From the NCBI GenBank assembly GCA_022824525.1, contig JAJDZT010000013.1, positions 1-56,084 of the forward strand: a stretch of 56,084 nucleotides of DNA, given 5' to 3'. Made by a program: the position numbers and the translations under genes. Positions 25,117-34,181 of the stretch are shown in pieces. The DNA comes from Silicimonas sp. (GTDB taxonomy: Bacteria; Pseudomonadota; Alphaproteobacteria; Rhodobacterales; Rhodobacteraceae). Within the stretch, counting starts at the first letter, position 1; each line of letters begins with the position of its first letter. The notes beneath the pieces are model-generated. The model saw only the letters and a list, made by a program, of their open reading frames with translations, searched no databases and had not been told where the DNA came from.

Positions 25117-25772
25117 TCCGCTTTGTCGATGTCTCGAAGAAGTTCCATACGCAAGGTGTGGAAACGGTCGTTGCGGACAAGATCAACATGACGTTCCCAT
25201 CGGGTGCCGTGGTCGCACTTCTTGGTCGGAACGGCGCTGGAAAGTCGAGTCTTCTCAAGATGATCTCGGGTACGATGCGGCCGACGCGAGGGCATATCGA
25301 CGTCGAGGGTACGGTGTCCTGGCCTGTCGGGTTTGCTGGAAGCTTTCACGCGGATTTGACGGGTTTGCAGAACGCGCGCTTTGTGGCTCGCATCTATGGC
25401 GTGGATACGGATCAACTGGAAGATTTCGTGCATGAATTCTCCGGATTGGGAGATGCCTTCAATCTGCCGTTCCGAACATATTCTCAGGGGATGCGCGCGC
25501 GCTTGGGCTTTGCTCTTTCGATGGGGATTGCCTTTGACACCTATCTTGTCGATGAAGTGACCGCTGTCGGGGACGCCGCATTTCGCGAGACCTGCGAGAC
25601 GGCATTGGCGACGCGTTTGAATAGCCGAGGGGCCGTGATCGTATCTCATTCGCTCGGTTTTCTGCGTCGTGTTTGCGATGCAGGAGTGGTGATCGAAGCC
25701 GGGCGGGCGGCCTGGTTCGATGACATCCACTCCGCGATCGAAGCCCATCAGGCGAGCTTCGCTTCGACCTGA
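25113..25772 (+). CDS. Polysaccharide ABC exporter ATPase, KpsT type
   Basis: The 219-residue ATPase has Walker A GRNGAGKSS (38-46), the signature YSQGMRARLG rather than canonical LSGGQ, Walker B YLVDEVTAVGD, and the switch His in VIVSHSLGFLRR. The YSxGM signature and the short length are typical of KpsT/BexA/Wzt-type exporters without a C-terminal sugar-binding domain, so chain length is probably not controlled by terminal modification recognition. It completes a KpsM-KpsE-KpsT set; KpsD, KpsC and KpsS are not in the window. Confidence 0.92.
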   Translation: MIRFVDVSKKFHTQGVETVVADKINMTFPSGAVVALLGRNGAGKSSLLKMISGTMRPTRGHIDVEGTVSWPVGFAGSFHADLTGLQNARFVARIYGVDTDQLEDFVHEFSGLGDAFNLPFRTYSQGMRARLGFALSMGIAFDTYLVDEVTAVGDAAFRETCETALATRLNSRGAVIVSHSLGFLRRVCDAGVVIEAGRAAWFDDIHSAIEAHQASFAST

Positions 25773-25825
25773 TGTCGGGACCGCGTGACGGACCCGGTGC
25801 CGCGTGCGCTTTTTTTGGTCGAAAC

Positions 25826-27055
25826 TCAGCCATCCTTTACGGGCGCGCCGCCTTCGAAAAGATGTGGAGCGTCATACCTCGGGGGGTCGGCTTGCATTTC
25901 GAGGTGCAAACCAGTGCCGTCGTAAGGATGAGCGCGAGCGAGGTCTTCGTTCACCTCGATGCCTAGGCCGGGGGCGTCAGGCACCGTGACATATCCCTGA
26001 TCCACCCTGATCGCTTGGTGGATAAGCTGGTCGTGAAAATCCGTTTCGATTGTCTCCGCAATCAGAAGGTTTGGGATAGAGGCTGAGAGGTGAATGTTCG
26101 CCGCCCATTCGACCGGACCGGCGTAGAGATGCGGTGCCATTTGCGCGCCAGCGGATTCTGCCAGCATGGAGATCTTGCGGGCCTGCCAGAGTCCCCCGGC
26201 TCGCCCCAGTGCGGGTTGCAGGATCGCAGCTCCGTGGGCCAGTGCGGACGCGAACTCCGAAGTCGTCGTAAGCCGCTCGCCGGTGGCAACCGGGATGGAC
26301 GTTGCTCGCGCGACCTTGCCAAGCCCCTCGATGTCGTCTGGTGGTACGGGCTCTTCGAACCAGAGCGGATCGTAGGCCGCAATTGCAGATGCCATTCGTA
26401 TCGCGCCGGATGGCGTGAACTGCCCATGCGTGCCAAAGAGAAGATCGGCTCGGGGCCCCACCGCATCGCGTATCGTCGCGCAGAACCGAGCGGAGGTCTC
26501 AATGTCGAAGCGTGACGGTTGGTGCCCCCCGCGCATCGTATAGGGACCGGCCGGGTCGAACTTCACGGCGGTGTAGCCGCGGTCTATCAGGCCGAGAGCG
26601 GCTTCGGCGGCCATGTCCGCATTGCCCCAGAACTCCGGCAAAGGATGGTGCGGCTGGGGATACAGATAGGAATAGGCACGCACACGCTCATTCATGAGGC
26701 CGCCGAGAAGCGCCCATACCGGCCGATCACGGTCTTTGCCGAGAATATCCCAACATGCGATCTCCAAGCCGGAGAATGCACCCATCACGGTCAGGTCGGG
26801 GCGCTGGGTGAAACCGCTGGAATAGACCCGGCGGTACATCAGTTCGATGTTCTCCGGGTTTTCGTCCGCCATGTGACGTTCAAAGACGTCCGCGATGACA
26901 GCCTTCATGGCGTCCGGTCCGACCGAAGACGCATAGCATTCGCCCCAGCCGACAACACCGGTGTCTGTCGTCACTTTTACAAGTATCCAATACCGCCCCC
27001 CCCATCCGGGTGCTGGTGGGGACGTGACAATGACTTCAAGATCGGCGAGTTTCAT
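25826..27055 (-). CDS. Enolase-superfamily sugar-acid enzyme (mandelate racemase/galactonate dehydratase-like)
   Basis: The 409-residue protein has the capping domain (YWILVKVTTDTGVVGWGECY) and barrel of the mandelate racemase group. Metal-ligand candidates are the Glu in WFEEPVPP and the Glu in ATGERLTT, and a His-containing APHLYAGPVEWAAN segment follows; KFDP carries the first Lys. By eye, the first Asp ligand of galactonate dehydratase (LDFHGR) aligns with FGTHGQ, so it may use another residue. A sugar-acid dehydratase or cycloisomerase role is likely. The dgo-type genes 12 kb away may use its product. ATG 27055 is preferred over an upstream TTG. Confidence 0.82.
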   Translation of the reverse strand: MKLADLEVIVTSPPAPGWGGRYWILVKVTTDTGVVGWGECYASSVGPDAMKAVIADVFERHMADENPENIELMYRRVYSSGFTQRPDLTVMGAFSGLEIACWDILGKDRDRPVWALLGGLMNERVRAYSYLYPQPHHPLPEFWGNADMAAEAALGLIDRGYTAVKFDPAGPYTMRGGHQPSRFDIETSARFCATIRDAVGPRADLLFGTHGQFTPSGAIRMASAIAAYDPLWFEEPVPPDDIEGLGKVARATSIPVATGERLTTTSEFASALAHGAAILQPALGRAGGLWQARKISMLAESAGAQMAPHLYAGPVEWAANIHLSASIPNLLIAETIETDFHDQLIHQAIRVDQGYVTVPDAPGLGIEVNEDLARAHPYDGTGLHLEMQADPPRYDAPHLFEGGAPVKDG

Positions 27056-27084
27056 GGCGCGTGGGTCCAAAGTCGCTGTTTCGT

Positions 27085-27519
27085 ATGTCGGGAAATCCAA
27101 TCACCATTCGCGTACTCGGTCCAGAGGATGCCTTCGTTCTTGATCGTGTGAAGGAAGGCGTTTTCGATAATCCAATTGACCCTTCGCGCGCATGGTCCTT
27201 CCTTGCGACCCGCGTGAACGTTCTGGCCGTGGCGCTCGATGGGGCGGATGTGATCGGGTATGCCTATGGGACCACGATGCTCAGGGTCGATAAACCGACG
27301 GCGTTCTACGTCGACGAGATCAGCGTTCACCCGGACTATCGCAAGCAGGGGATCGGTAAGAAGCTCCTTCGCCGGATTGAGGCGGAGGCACGGGATCGAG
27401 GGTGCGAAAGCCTGTGGCTGGCGACAGAGGGCGATAATGCAGAGGCGCGCGGTCTTTACGATGCGTTGGAAGGTACCGTGCTTGAGGGCGTTGCTGTCTA
27501 TGACTGGCCCCTCGACTAG
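27085..27519 (+). CDS. GNAT acetyltransferase resembling AAC(3)-I
   Basis: The 144-residue protein has VLDRVKEGVFD at the start, FYVDEISVHPDYRKQGIGKKLLRRIEAEA (acetyl-CoA loop RKQGIG) and SLWLATEGDNAEARGLYDAL, a layout close to aminoglycoside 3-N-acetyltransferase I and related GNATs. Chromosomal proteins of this type are often not resistance factors, so the substrate is open. It is divergent from the enolase-family gene, with starts only 30 bp apart, and its stop overlaps the convergent dehydrogenase stop by 4 nt. The ribosome site is weak. Confidence 0.8.
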   Translation: MSGNPITIRVLGPEDAFVLDRVKEGVFDNPIDPSRAWSFLATRVNVLAVALDGADVIGYAYGTTMLRVDKPTAFYVDEISVHPDYRKQGIGKKLLRRIEAEARDRGCESLWLATEGDNAEARGLYDALEGTVLEGVAVYDWPLD

Positions 27520-28598
27520 GTGTCGAACACGATGACGTTGCGCCGTGCGCCGCCCGATTTCGTGTCTTCCATCGCATCGTTGATCTGATCCAAAGACCAG
27601 CGAGCGGAGATAAGTTCGTCGAGCTTCAAGCGACCTTGCAGATACAGATCGGCAAGCCAGGGAATGTCGCGCGACAGAACGGTATCGCCCATTTTCGTGC
27701 CGATCAGGCTTTGGCCGAGGCTGGCAAGGATGTCCGGCGCATAGGTCGACACGTCGCCCGAAGGCGGCATTCCAACCATAACAAGGCGCCCGCCGGGTGA
27801 GAGGTAACGCGGTGCCGTATCATAGATCGCTGCTGCGCCAACCGTGACGAAGACGGCGTCGGCGAGCTTGCCGGTCTTTTCTTGCAGCACCTTCCAAGGC
27901 TTTGCCTCACTCGCGAGGATCCCATCCGTCGCACCGAAGGCGGCGGCATCTTCCAGTTTGGAGGGAACCATATCGACGGCTGTGATCCTGCGTGCTCCCG
28001 CCAGTTTCGCGCCCTGGATCGAGTTCAGACCAACCCCGCCGGCCCCGATGACCACCACGTCTTCACCCGGTTTGACCTTGCCCGCGTTGATGACTGCACC
28101 GACGCCCGTGATCACGCCACAGGACAGCAATGATGCCACGTCCAACGGCATGGCGTCCGGGACATGGGCAAGCTGGCTTTGGTCGACAACGACCTTTTCG
28201 GCGAAGGCTCCGCAATCCATGGCCTGAAAGATCGGCTTGCCTTCACTTGTGGACAGAGGAGCGCTTTTCTCGGCTTCCATGCAAATCGTTGGGCGGGCAT
28301 CGACACAGGTAGGGCACGTGCCGCAGGACCGGATCAACGTGACAAGTACCCGGTCCCCAAGCGCATACCCCGCTACACCATCGCCGAGCCCAGTGATCTT
28401 TCCGGCCGCTTCGTGTCCATAGATTGCGGGCAAAGCACCGCCCCAAGCCCCGCTGGCATAGGTGATGTCCGAATGGCAGATCGCGCAGGCTTCCAGAGAC
28501 ACCTCGACCTGTCGTTCGCCGGGTGCGGCCAATTCGACTGTCTCGATGCGGAAAGGTTCCCCGAAGGTATGGGCCACGGCGGCTCGTATTCTCGGCAT
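27516..28598 (-). CDS. Zinc-dependent alcohol dehydrogenase
   Basis: The 360-residue MDR enzyme has catalytic-zinc ligands in CAICHSD (Cys), YGHEAAG (His, Glu) and LLSCGVITG (Cys), and structural-zinc cysteines in CGTCPTCVDARPTIC. The nucleotide-binding motif is VVVIGAGGVGLNSIQ with AVDMVPSK after it, where the acidic residue suggests NAD(H). It resembles class III-like alcohol dehydrogenases, without evidence of glutathione-dependent specificity. GGAG precedes the ATG. It shares a strand with the MFS gene upstream but with an 82-bp gap. Confidence 0.9.
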   Translation of the reverse strand: MPRIRAAVAHTFGEPFRIETVELAAPGERQVEVSLEACAICHSDITYASGAWGGALPAIYGHEAAGKITGLGDGVAGYALGDRVLVTLIRSCGTCPTCVDARPTICMEAEKSAPLSTSEGKPIFQAMDCGAFAEKVVVDQSQLAHVPDAMPLDVASLLSCGVITGVGAVINAGKVKPGEDVVVIGAGGVGLNSIQGAKLAGARRITAVDMVPSKLEDAAAFGATDGILASEAKPWKVLQEKTGKLADAVFVTVGAAAIYDTAPRYLSPGGRLVMVGMPPSGDVSTYAPDILASLGQSLIGTKMGDTVLSRDIPWLADLYLQGRLKLDELISARWSLDQINDAMEDTKSGGARRNVIVFDT

Positions 28599-28680
28599 GC
28601 GGGGTTCTCCTTACGCTTCGCTTCATCTTTCCTGTGAGCAGGTGCGCAAACTTGCCGGAAAACGACGCGGAAGGGCGCGT

Positions 28681-29883
28681 TTACGCTGCCTTACGCCGCG
28701 TAGGTGCAAGGAACACGAACATGCAAACCAGCATGAGTGCCATCGAAACCAGGAACGGCGCGCCAGGCAGGAAGAAGGGCGCGCTGTCTTCCGTGAAGTA
28801 CCAGAAGACGCTGGTCATCAGAAGGGGCGACACGATGGTTGCCAAGGCCCCTGCGGATGCAAGAACGCCCTGCAATTCGCCTTGGCTGTCATCTGCTGTT
28901 TGCCGCGACATGATCGAAAGAACTGCCGGCGTAACGACAGCGCCGAGTGCAGTGAAGGGTGTAAACAGAAGTGCGGTGGTGCCGTCGGTCACAAAGGCCA
29001 GCACAATGAATGCAAATGTATTGAAGATCAGGCCGTAGATCACGGTGCCTCGGTCACCCAGAACGCGCAGGATCACTCGGATCAAACCGCCTTGGACGAT
29101 GGCCATCGCGACACCAAAAGATGCAAGAGACGCTCCGATCATCGCTTCGCTCCATCCAAAGCGCGCCGTTGTGAAAAATGCCCAGATGGCCGGATACACA
29201 AAGAACGCCACTTGGTAGATGAAGAACAGGAGGAGTGGCCGCGTCAGCGCCGGATTGGCCGCCACATGTGCGAAAGCGCCGAATGGGTTGGTGCGGGAGA
29301 GCGTCATCGGGCGGCGGGTCTCGTCAGTGACTGTCTCCGGCATGACGAAATATCCGAAGATCATGTTGATCGCGGCCAACGCTGCCGCTGCATAAAATGG
29401 CGCGCGGGTGCCGTACTCTCCCAAGAAGCCGCCAATCATCGGCCCAAGCACAAACCCTATGCCAAAAGCCGCGCCTATCAGCCCGAAACGGGCGGCTTTC
29501 TCGTCGGGTTTGGAAAGGTCGGCGATTGCGGCATACGCTGTCGATTGCGTCGCAGCTGCCATGCCCGCAATCGTCCTTGCTGCAAAAAGCACCCAGAAAG
29601 TCTGCGCCACGGCCATCACAAGGTAATCGAGTGACAGAATGAAAAGTGACAGGAGCAGTACCGGGCGCCGCCCGAACCTGTCAGATACCGCCCCCACCAC
29701 GGGGCTGAAGAAGAACTGCATGACGGCGAAAATCGTGGTGAGCGCGCCGCCCCAGATCGCGGCTTGGGACAACGGGATGTCCCCGATCTCTCTCAAAAGC
29801 GCGGGCATGACGGGCAGGATCAGACCGATCCCCATGGAGTCGATGACAACCGTCGTAAGTATGAACCCAAGCGTCAAACGCAT
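28681..29883 (-). CDS. MFS drug efflux pump, TCR/Tet family
   Basis: The 400-residue, 12-helix transporter has the family's antiporter signatures: GALTTIFAVMQFFFSPVVGAVSDRFGRRPVLL (motif A, DRFGRRP) and GAAFGIGFVLGPMIGG (motif C). This places it among TetA-like proton/drug antiporters; tetracycline is not implied, since roseobacters carry many such chromosomal copies. It starts MRLTLGFILTTVVIDSMGIGLILPVMP, exactly where the first helix begins. It is flanked by hydrolase genes on the same strand with modest gaps. Confidence 0.88.
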   Translation of the reverse strand: MRLTLGFILTTVVIDSMGIGLILPVMPALLREIGDIPLSQAAIWGGALTTIFAVMQFFFSPVVGAVSDRFGRRPVLLLSLFILSLDYLVMAVAQTFWVLFAARTIAGMAAATQSTAYAAIADLSKPDEKAARFGLIGAAFGIGFVLGPMIGGFLGEYGTRAPFYAAAALAAINMIFGYFVMPETVTDETRRPMTLSRTNPFGAFAHVAANPALTRPLLLFFIYQVAFFVYPAIWAFFTTARFGWSEAMIGASLASFGVAMAIVQGGLIRVILRVLGDRGTVIYGLIFNTFAFIVLAFVTDGTTALLFTPFTALGAVVTPAVLSIMSRQTADDSQGELQGVLASAGALATIVSPLLMTSVFWYFTEDSAPFFLPGAPFLVSMALMLVCMFVFLAPTRRKAA

Positions 29884-29938
29884 GAAACCCGCTTACGGGG
29901 GCAGACGCATATTGGCTAGCAAAAGGTTTGCTAAGCGT

Positions 29939-30637
29939 TCACATCGTCGCAATCTTCTCGAAGATCGCGGCGAGTCCGTCCGGATCCGAGAAGAAGGGCG
30001 AGTGACCTGCCGACATATCGAAGGTGCTGGACCAATCGGCCGAGACAGCGCGCTGATACTCTGGGTAAACAACCCTGTCCTCCCTGCAGCGTATATAGTG
30101 CCGAGGCAGATTTGGTTCTGCGAAATCCGTTGGTTCGGTCATTACGCCAATCGGTTGGGGTGTGAGTTGGGCCAGCGCCGCCTCTCGATCTTCCGTGGTG
30201 CAATCCGAATAGAAGACCGGCCCTGCTTTTTCGGGTATCGCAGTGCTGACACCTGCTGCTCGGTCCAGCGTCAGAGCCTCGGAAAGCTCCTTGCTGATGG
30301 CGTCGGGACGAAACGCCGAGAATGCAAGGCCCGGGCGCGGGATCAGTGCACAAAGATAGACCAGCGCGCGCGGCTTGGTCGCGGCCTCGGCCGCAGCCAG
30401 AGTGATCGGGAATCCTCCGAACGAATGTCCGACAAGAATGGTGTCCGGCTCCAGTGCATCGAGAACGGCTTCAGTGTAGTCTGCCAGCGTGACAGTGTTT
30501 CGTGGCGTTTTGTCATTTCCGTGCCCGGGAAGATCGATTGCACGCACCAGATGCCCCTTGGCTTCCAGCAAGGGGGTTACTTTTTCCCAGCACCACGCGC
30601 CGTGTGACGCCCCGTGTATAAGCAGAAAACGTGCCAT
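29939..30637 (-). CDS. Alpha/beta hydrolase, methylesterase-like
   Basis: The 232-residue hydrolase matches the plant-type MES/hydroxynitrile-lyase-like clan of small esterases: FLLIHGASHGAWCWEKV (oxyanion region HGASHGAWCW), nucleophile elbow GHSFGG near residue 73, and His in the C-terminal SAGHSPFFSDP. An Asp or other acid is present in the cap-proximal part. Substrate unknown. It probably lies in a same-strand string of hydrolases from 28.7 to 34 kb, though the 55-bp gaps allow separate promoters. Confidence 0.85.
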   Translation of the reverse strand: MARFLLIHGASHGAWCWEKVTPLLEAKGHLVRAIDLPGHGNDKTPRNTVTLADYTEAVLDALEPDTILVGHSFGGFPITLAAAEAATKPRALVYLCALIPRPGLAFSAFRPDAISKELSEALTLDRAAGVSTAIPEKAGPVFYSDCTTEDREAALAQLTPQPIGVMTEPTDFAEPNLPRHYIRCREDRVVYPEYQRAVSADWSSTFDMSAGHSPFFSDPDGLAAIFEKIATM

Positions 30638-30691
30638 TTCACCGCCAGCCTTAGCGGTTTTGCATACGTTTGCAAAGTGGGCTTGGTGCAG

Positions 30692-31480
30692 TCACTTGTG
30701 GCCGATTTCGGCAAGGAACCCGTTCAGGACTTCGCTGAACTCCTCTGGCTTTTCCACCATTGGCAGATGACCCGCACCGCGGATCAGTTCAAAGCGAGAG
30801 CCCTTGACCAACGCGGCAGTTTCCCGAACCAGATCAGGCGGCGTGGAGCCATCTTCGCTGCCGGCTATCGCAAGGGTCGGCAATGTGAGGGAGGCGGTTG
30901 TGGAATAGAAGTCAGTTCCCGCAATTGCTGCCGAACACCCTACGTAGCCGTCTACTGGCGTCCGAACGAGCATGGCTTCCCATGCTTTGAATTCTGCCGT
31001 GGCGTGGAAGGGTTTGGAGAACCACCGCTCGAGGATGGTGTCCGAGAGCGCTGCGATGCCGCCTGTCTTCACGGTGTCTATTCGCTCTGTCCACATTTCA
31101 CTGGTCCCAATCTTTGCCCCGGTATTGGACAAAACCATCGCGCGGACCTGATCAAGGCGCTTCACCGCAATGCCCTGGGCGATCATCCCGCCGATGGAGC
31201 ATCCAACTACAACGGCGTCTCGGACCTCGAGGTGGTCGAGCAGTCGTTCCAAATCCGTGACCAACGCGCCCATGCCATAGGGCGGTGGGGGACAGGCTGA
31301 AAGGCCGTGTCCGCGCTTGTCATACCGGATCACTCGAAGTGTCTCTGGCAGAGAAGGTAAAATCTTGTCCCAAAGGCGAAAATCCGTCCCGAGCGAGTTT
31401 ACGAAAACGACTGCCGGTCCATCTTTTGGCCCCTCGTCGGAATAGTGAATTGCAATGTCCTGTAAGTCGGCAATCTTCAT
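30692..31480 (-). CDS. pcaD: Alpha/beta hydrolase similar to 3-oxoadipate enol-lactonase
   Basis: The 262-residue protein closely follows PcaD: IHYSDEGPKDGPAVVFVNSLGTDFRLWDKILP, RYDKRGHGLS, the nucleophile elbow VGCSIGGMIAQG, and a C-terminal RGAGHLPMVEKPEEF with the catalytic His. PcaD opens the enol-lactone of the protocatechuate branch of the beta-ketoadipate pathway. No other pca genes are in the window, so it is an orphan copy and may act on a related lactone or ester. ATG 31480 was chosen because it begins the family match. Confidence 0.8.
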   Translation of the reverse strand: MKIADLQDIAIHYSDEGPKDGPAVVFVNSLGTDFRLWDKILPSLPETLRVIRYDKRGHGLSACPPPPYGMGALVTDLERLLDHLEVRDAVVVGCSIGGMIAQGIAVKRLDQVRAMVLSNTGAKIGTSEMWTERIDTVKTGGIAALSDTILERWFSKPFHATAEFKAWEAMLVRTPVDGYVGCSAAIAGTDFYSTTASLTLPTLAIAGSEDGSTPPDLVRETAALVKGSRFELIRGAGHLPMVEKPEEFSEVLNGFLAEIGHK

Positions 31481-31556
31481 ATCGGTCTGCCAAATCTGAT
31501 TAAGTGAACTGCACCGTATTTGGCGCCGCAATGCGGGCCGTTGGCGAGATGAACTA

Positions 31557-32531
31557 TCATGATGTTTCGTCCATGGATGCCAGCGCTTTTTCGATCATCG
31601 CGGCATCCGCATTACCGCCGGTTGCGACAGCGATAATGTCGTCCGTCCCGTGGTCATGGAACAGTGCCGAGGCAAGCGCGACTGCGCCGCCAGGTTCCAG
31701 AACAATTTTCAAATACCGAAGCGCAAGAGCCATCGCGCGAAGTGCTTCATCATCACTGACGATCAACCCGGGTCCGCAATGTGCTTTTAGGATCGGAAAC
31801 GTCAGTTTCCCAGGGGACGGAGTCAGTATGGCGTCGCAAATGGAGCCACCCATACGATTATTGGTTTGGGGCGCACCGACAGCGAGTGACCTTGTGACAT
31901 CGTCAAACCCCTGCGGTTCCACCGGGCGAACTTTCAGGTTGGGTGCCACTCCGGCAAGTGCCAGCGCGATGCCAGATGTCAGCCCGCCGCCACCGCAGCA
32001 GACAAGCACGCTGCTCGCTTCGACGTCGGCTTCCGCAGCCTGTTGCGCAATCTCAAGCCCTGTCGTGCCTTGTCCGGCAATGACCATTTCGTTGTCGAAA
32101 GGTTTGATCAGCGACAGCCCGCGCGTCTCAGCGAGTTCCGCGCCAATAGCATCGCGATCTTCGGTTTCGCGATCATAGAGGATGACTTCTGCCCCGTATG
32201 CTTTGGTATTGTCGATTTTCAGGCGTGGGGCGTCCGAAGGCATCACGATGACGGCAGGAGCGCCCATTTCCGCAGACGCGCAGGCCACGCCTTGCGCGTG
32301 ATTGCCCGATGAGAAGGCGATGACACCCTTTTTGCGAAGTTCAGGTTCAAGAGCGGATACGGCGGACCGCGCGCCGCGATATTTGAAGGAACCGGTCTTC
32401 TGAAGGCATTCGGCCTTCACGAAAACGCGCCGCCCCGCGATGCGATCCAGAAGCGGTGCATTGAGAAGCGGTGTACGCACAGCATGGCCCGCTATACGCT
32501 CTGCGGCAGCTTCAATCTGGGACAGGATCAT
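31557..32531 (-). CDS. Threonine/serine dehydratase-type PLP enzyme
   Basis: The 324-residue fold-type II enzyme has the Schiff-base lysine in KTGSFKYRGA, the substrate loop SSGNHAQGVA and the phosphate-binding CGGGGLTSG. There is no C-terminal ACT regulatory domain, so it resembles catabolic threonine dehydratase, serine racemase or threo-3-hydroxyaspartate ammonia-lyase; these cannot be separated by eye. The start overlaps the stop of the upstream hydrolase (ATGA), so it belongs to a three-gene unit with that hydrolase and the haloacid dehalogenase. A start 27 nt earlier is open but lacks conservation. Confidence 0.85.
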   Translation of the reverse strand: MILSQIEAAAERIAGHAVRTPLLNAPLLDRIAGRRVFVKAECLQKTGSFKYRGARSAVSALEPELRKKGVIAFSSGNHAQGVACASAEMGAPAVIVMPSDAPRLKIDNTKAYGAEVILYDRETEDRDAIGAELAETRGLSLIKPFDNEMVIAGQGTTGLEIAQQAAEADVEASSVLVCCGGGGLTSGIALALAGVAPNLKVRPVEPQGFDDVTRSLAVGAPQTNNRMGGSICDAILTPSPGKLTFPILKAHCGPGLIVSDDEALRAMALALRYLKIVLEPGGAVALASALFHDHGTDDIIAVATGGNADAAMIEKALASMDETS

Positions 32532-33358
32532 TTGGGATTCTCCAACGCCTTGATCCAATCTCGGAGTGCCATCACGGCATCGGGTTCATCGAGAAACGGC
32601 ACGTGCCCGCGATCTGGCACGTCGGCAAAGATCATGTCGGGTCGCCTTCGCCGCATTTCCATGGTCGTAGTCGTGCTCAAAAGGTTGGAGTTGGCGCCCC
32701 GGACCAGTGCAAGAGGCAGGTCTTTCAACGCATCGAACATGGGCCATAGGTCCGGCACCGGTTGCGTGCCAGCGGCAATGACCGCGTCCCGAAGGGCTGG
32801 ATCGTAATTGATGACAAGCCCTTCCGGTGTTTCTTCGTAGTGCTTGCGAACCTCTTCGGCCCACCGGCTTTCCGGTACGTTGTCAAAACCCGGCATGAGA
32901 CTGGCGCGCATGGCTGTCGCTTCGTCGTAAGTCTTCTGTACCGGGTTGCGACCTATGTAATTCCTGATGACGTCGAGGCCTGTTGTATCAAGTTCCGGAC
33001 CGATATCGACAAGACAGACACCCGCCAGCCGATCCTTGGCGATCATTGCCAAAAGCATCGCGATCAACCCACCTCGCGACGTACCGAGAATGGCCACTTC
33101 ATCAAGTTGCAGGTAATCCAGCAGGCTAATGACATCGCCCGCTTCGGTGGGAATCGTATAGGTTTCCGGCCCAGACCAAGCGGATTTGCCGCGTCCCCGA
33201 TAGTCCAGCCGAATAAGCCTTGTGTCCGCAAGATGCGGCGCGGCGTAATCGAAATCAGTGCCATTACGTGTGAGACCGGACAAGGCCAAAACGGGCACGC
33301 CATCACCTTGGTCGATAAAGTGCAAACGCGTTCCGTCAGCCGCGTTGAATTCGGGCAT
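32528..33358 (-). CDS. Alpha/beta hydrolase
   Basis: The 276-residue hydrolase has the oxyanion region LALSGLTRNGTDF, DYRGRGKS, nucleophile elbow LGTSRGGLIAM, and the C-terminal RGHVPFLDEPD with the catalytic His. Family resemblance is to 3-oxoadipate enol-lactonase or epoxide-hydrolase-like proteins, with no firm substrate. Its ATG shares one base with the stop of the haloacid dehalogenase gene, and its stop overlaps the next start, so three genes are tightly coupled. Confidence 0.85.
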   Translation of the reverse strand: MPEFNAADGTRLHFIDQGDGVPVLALSGLTRNGTDFDYAAPHLADTRLIRLDYRGRGKSAWSGPETYTIPTEAGDVISLLDYLQLDEVAILGTSRGGLIAMLLAMIAKDRLAGVCLVDIGPELDTTGLDVIRNYIGRNPVQKTYDEATAMRASLMPGFDNVPESRWAEEVRKHYEETPEGLVINYDPALRDAVIAAGTQPVPDLWPMFDALKDLPLALVRGANSNLLSTTTTMEMRRRRPDMIFADVPDRGHVPFLDEPDAVMALRDWIKALENPK

Positions 33359-34044
33359 CAGAGCGATCTCGCCAGGTCGGGAATACCGGTCAGATCGTCC
33401 AGAACATGGGCAGGTTCGGCAGGCAACCGGTCCATGGGCTCACCCGCACGGTTCACCCAGACAGTGTGGAACCCGTAAGAAGCTGCGAATGCAGCATCCC
33501 ATCCATTCGAAGAGACGAACAGCACGTCTCCGGGTTCCGTCTCAAACCGCTTGCCGACCATGTCATAAACGACGCGTGCAGGTTTGAAGACACCTACATC
33601 TTCCACCGACAGAACGGCGTCGAGCCAACCGCCTACCCCGGCGAAATCGACCGCACCCTCAAGCATATCAGGCGATCCATTCGACAGGATCGCCGTGATC
33701 AGGCCGCGGGCTTTCAACGTTGCAAGCATCTCGGGCACTTCGCGATAGGCCGGAAGTTCCCAGTAAAGGGCCAGCAGGGTTTCGCGCAGTTCAGGGTCAT
33801 CGAGGCCAGAGGCTTCCATTGCCCAGTCCAAGCCGTCCTTGGTCACATCCCAGAACGGTATATGGTCGCCGGTTACCGCGCGAAGCCATGTGTATTGAAG
33901 TTGTTTCGCGCGCCAATCGGCCGCCAGTTTTGGCCAGACCGCCGCAAGTTCCGTCTGACCGGGTTGTTCGGCAAGTACCCGGGCCGCCGCTGCGACATCA
34001 AAGAGGGTCCCATAGGCATCGAAGACGCAGGCTTTGATCGGCAT
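33358..34044 (-). CDS. Haloacid dehalogenase type II (L-2-haloacid dehalogenase-like)
   Basis: The 228-residue HAD enzyme has motif I VFDAYGTLFDV (nucleophile Asp 8), motif II ILSNGS, the KPA lysine motif in VGVFKPARVVYD, and motif IV FVSSNGWDAAFAASYGF. The SSNGWD form is characteristic of L-2-haloacid dehalogenases, which hydrolyse C-halogen bonds of 2-haloalkanoates; marine bacteria often carry them. It is the first gene of a coupled unit with a hydrolase and a PLP dehydratase, a set that could process a hydroxy-acid or halogenated acid, which is inference. Confidence 0.88.
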   Translation of the reverse strand: MPIKACVFDAYGTLFDVAAAARVLAEQPGQTELAAVWPKLAADWRAKQLQYTWLRAVTGDHIPFWDVTKDGLDWAMEASGLDDPELRETLLALYWELPAYREVPEMLATLKARGLITAILSNGSPDMLEGAVDFAGVGGWLDAVLSVEDVGVFKPARVVYDMVGKRFETEPGDVLFVSSNGWDAAFAASYGFHTVWVNRAGEPMDRLPAEPAHVLDDLTGIPDLARSL

Positions 34045-34181
34045 CTGTGACAGCTCCTCTTCTTGTGGGCGAGATTACACGGCTTGTCGCCAAGGGAAAG
34101 GGCGCATCGCTCGTTCGGTTTACAAGGGCGTTCGAACATGTTCGGGTGCCGCCGTGAGAACGAGCAGAGAAAGCAACAAAC

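Noticed and set aside
28462..29634. Plus-strand frame of 390 codons opposite the MFS transporter
   Set aside because: It is rich in His, Arg and Cys with no motif and is antisense to a complete, well-conserved transporter and dehydrogenase.
34134..34143. GAACATGTTC, a perfect palindrome resembling a Gram-positive LexA box, upstream of the FKBP gene
   Set aside because: Alphaproteobacterial LexA uses GTTC-N7-GTTC, and the site is not in a repair-gene promoter. A 10-bp palindrome can occur by chance.
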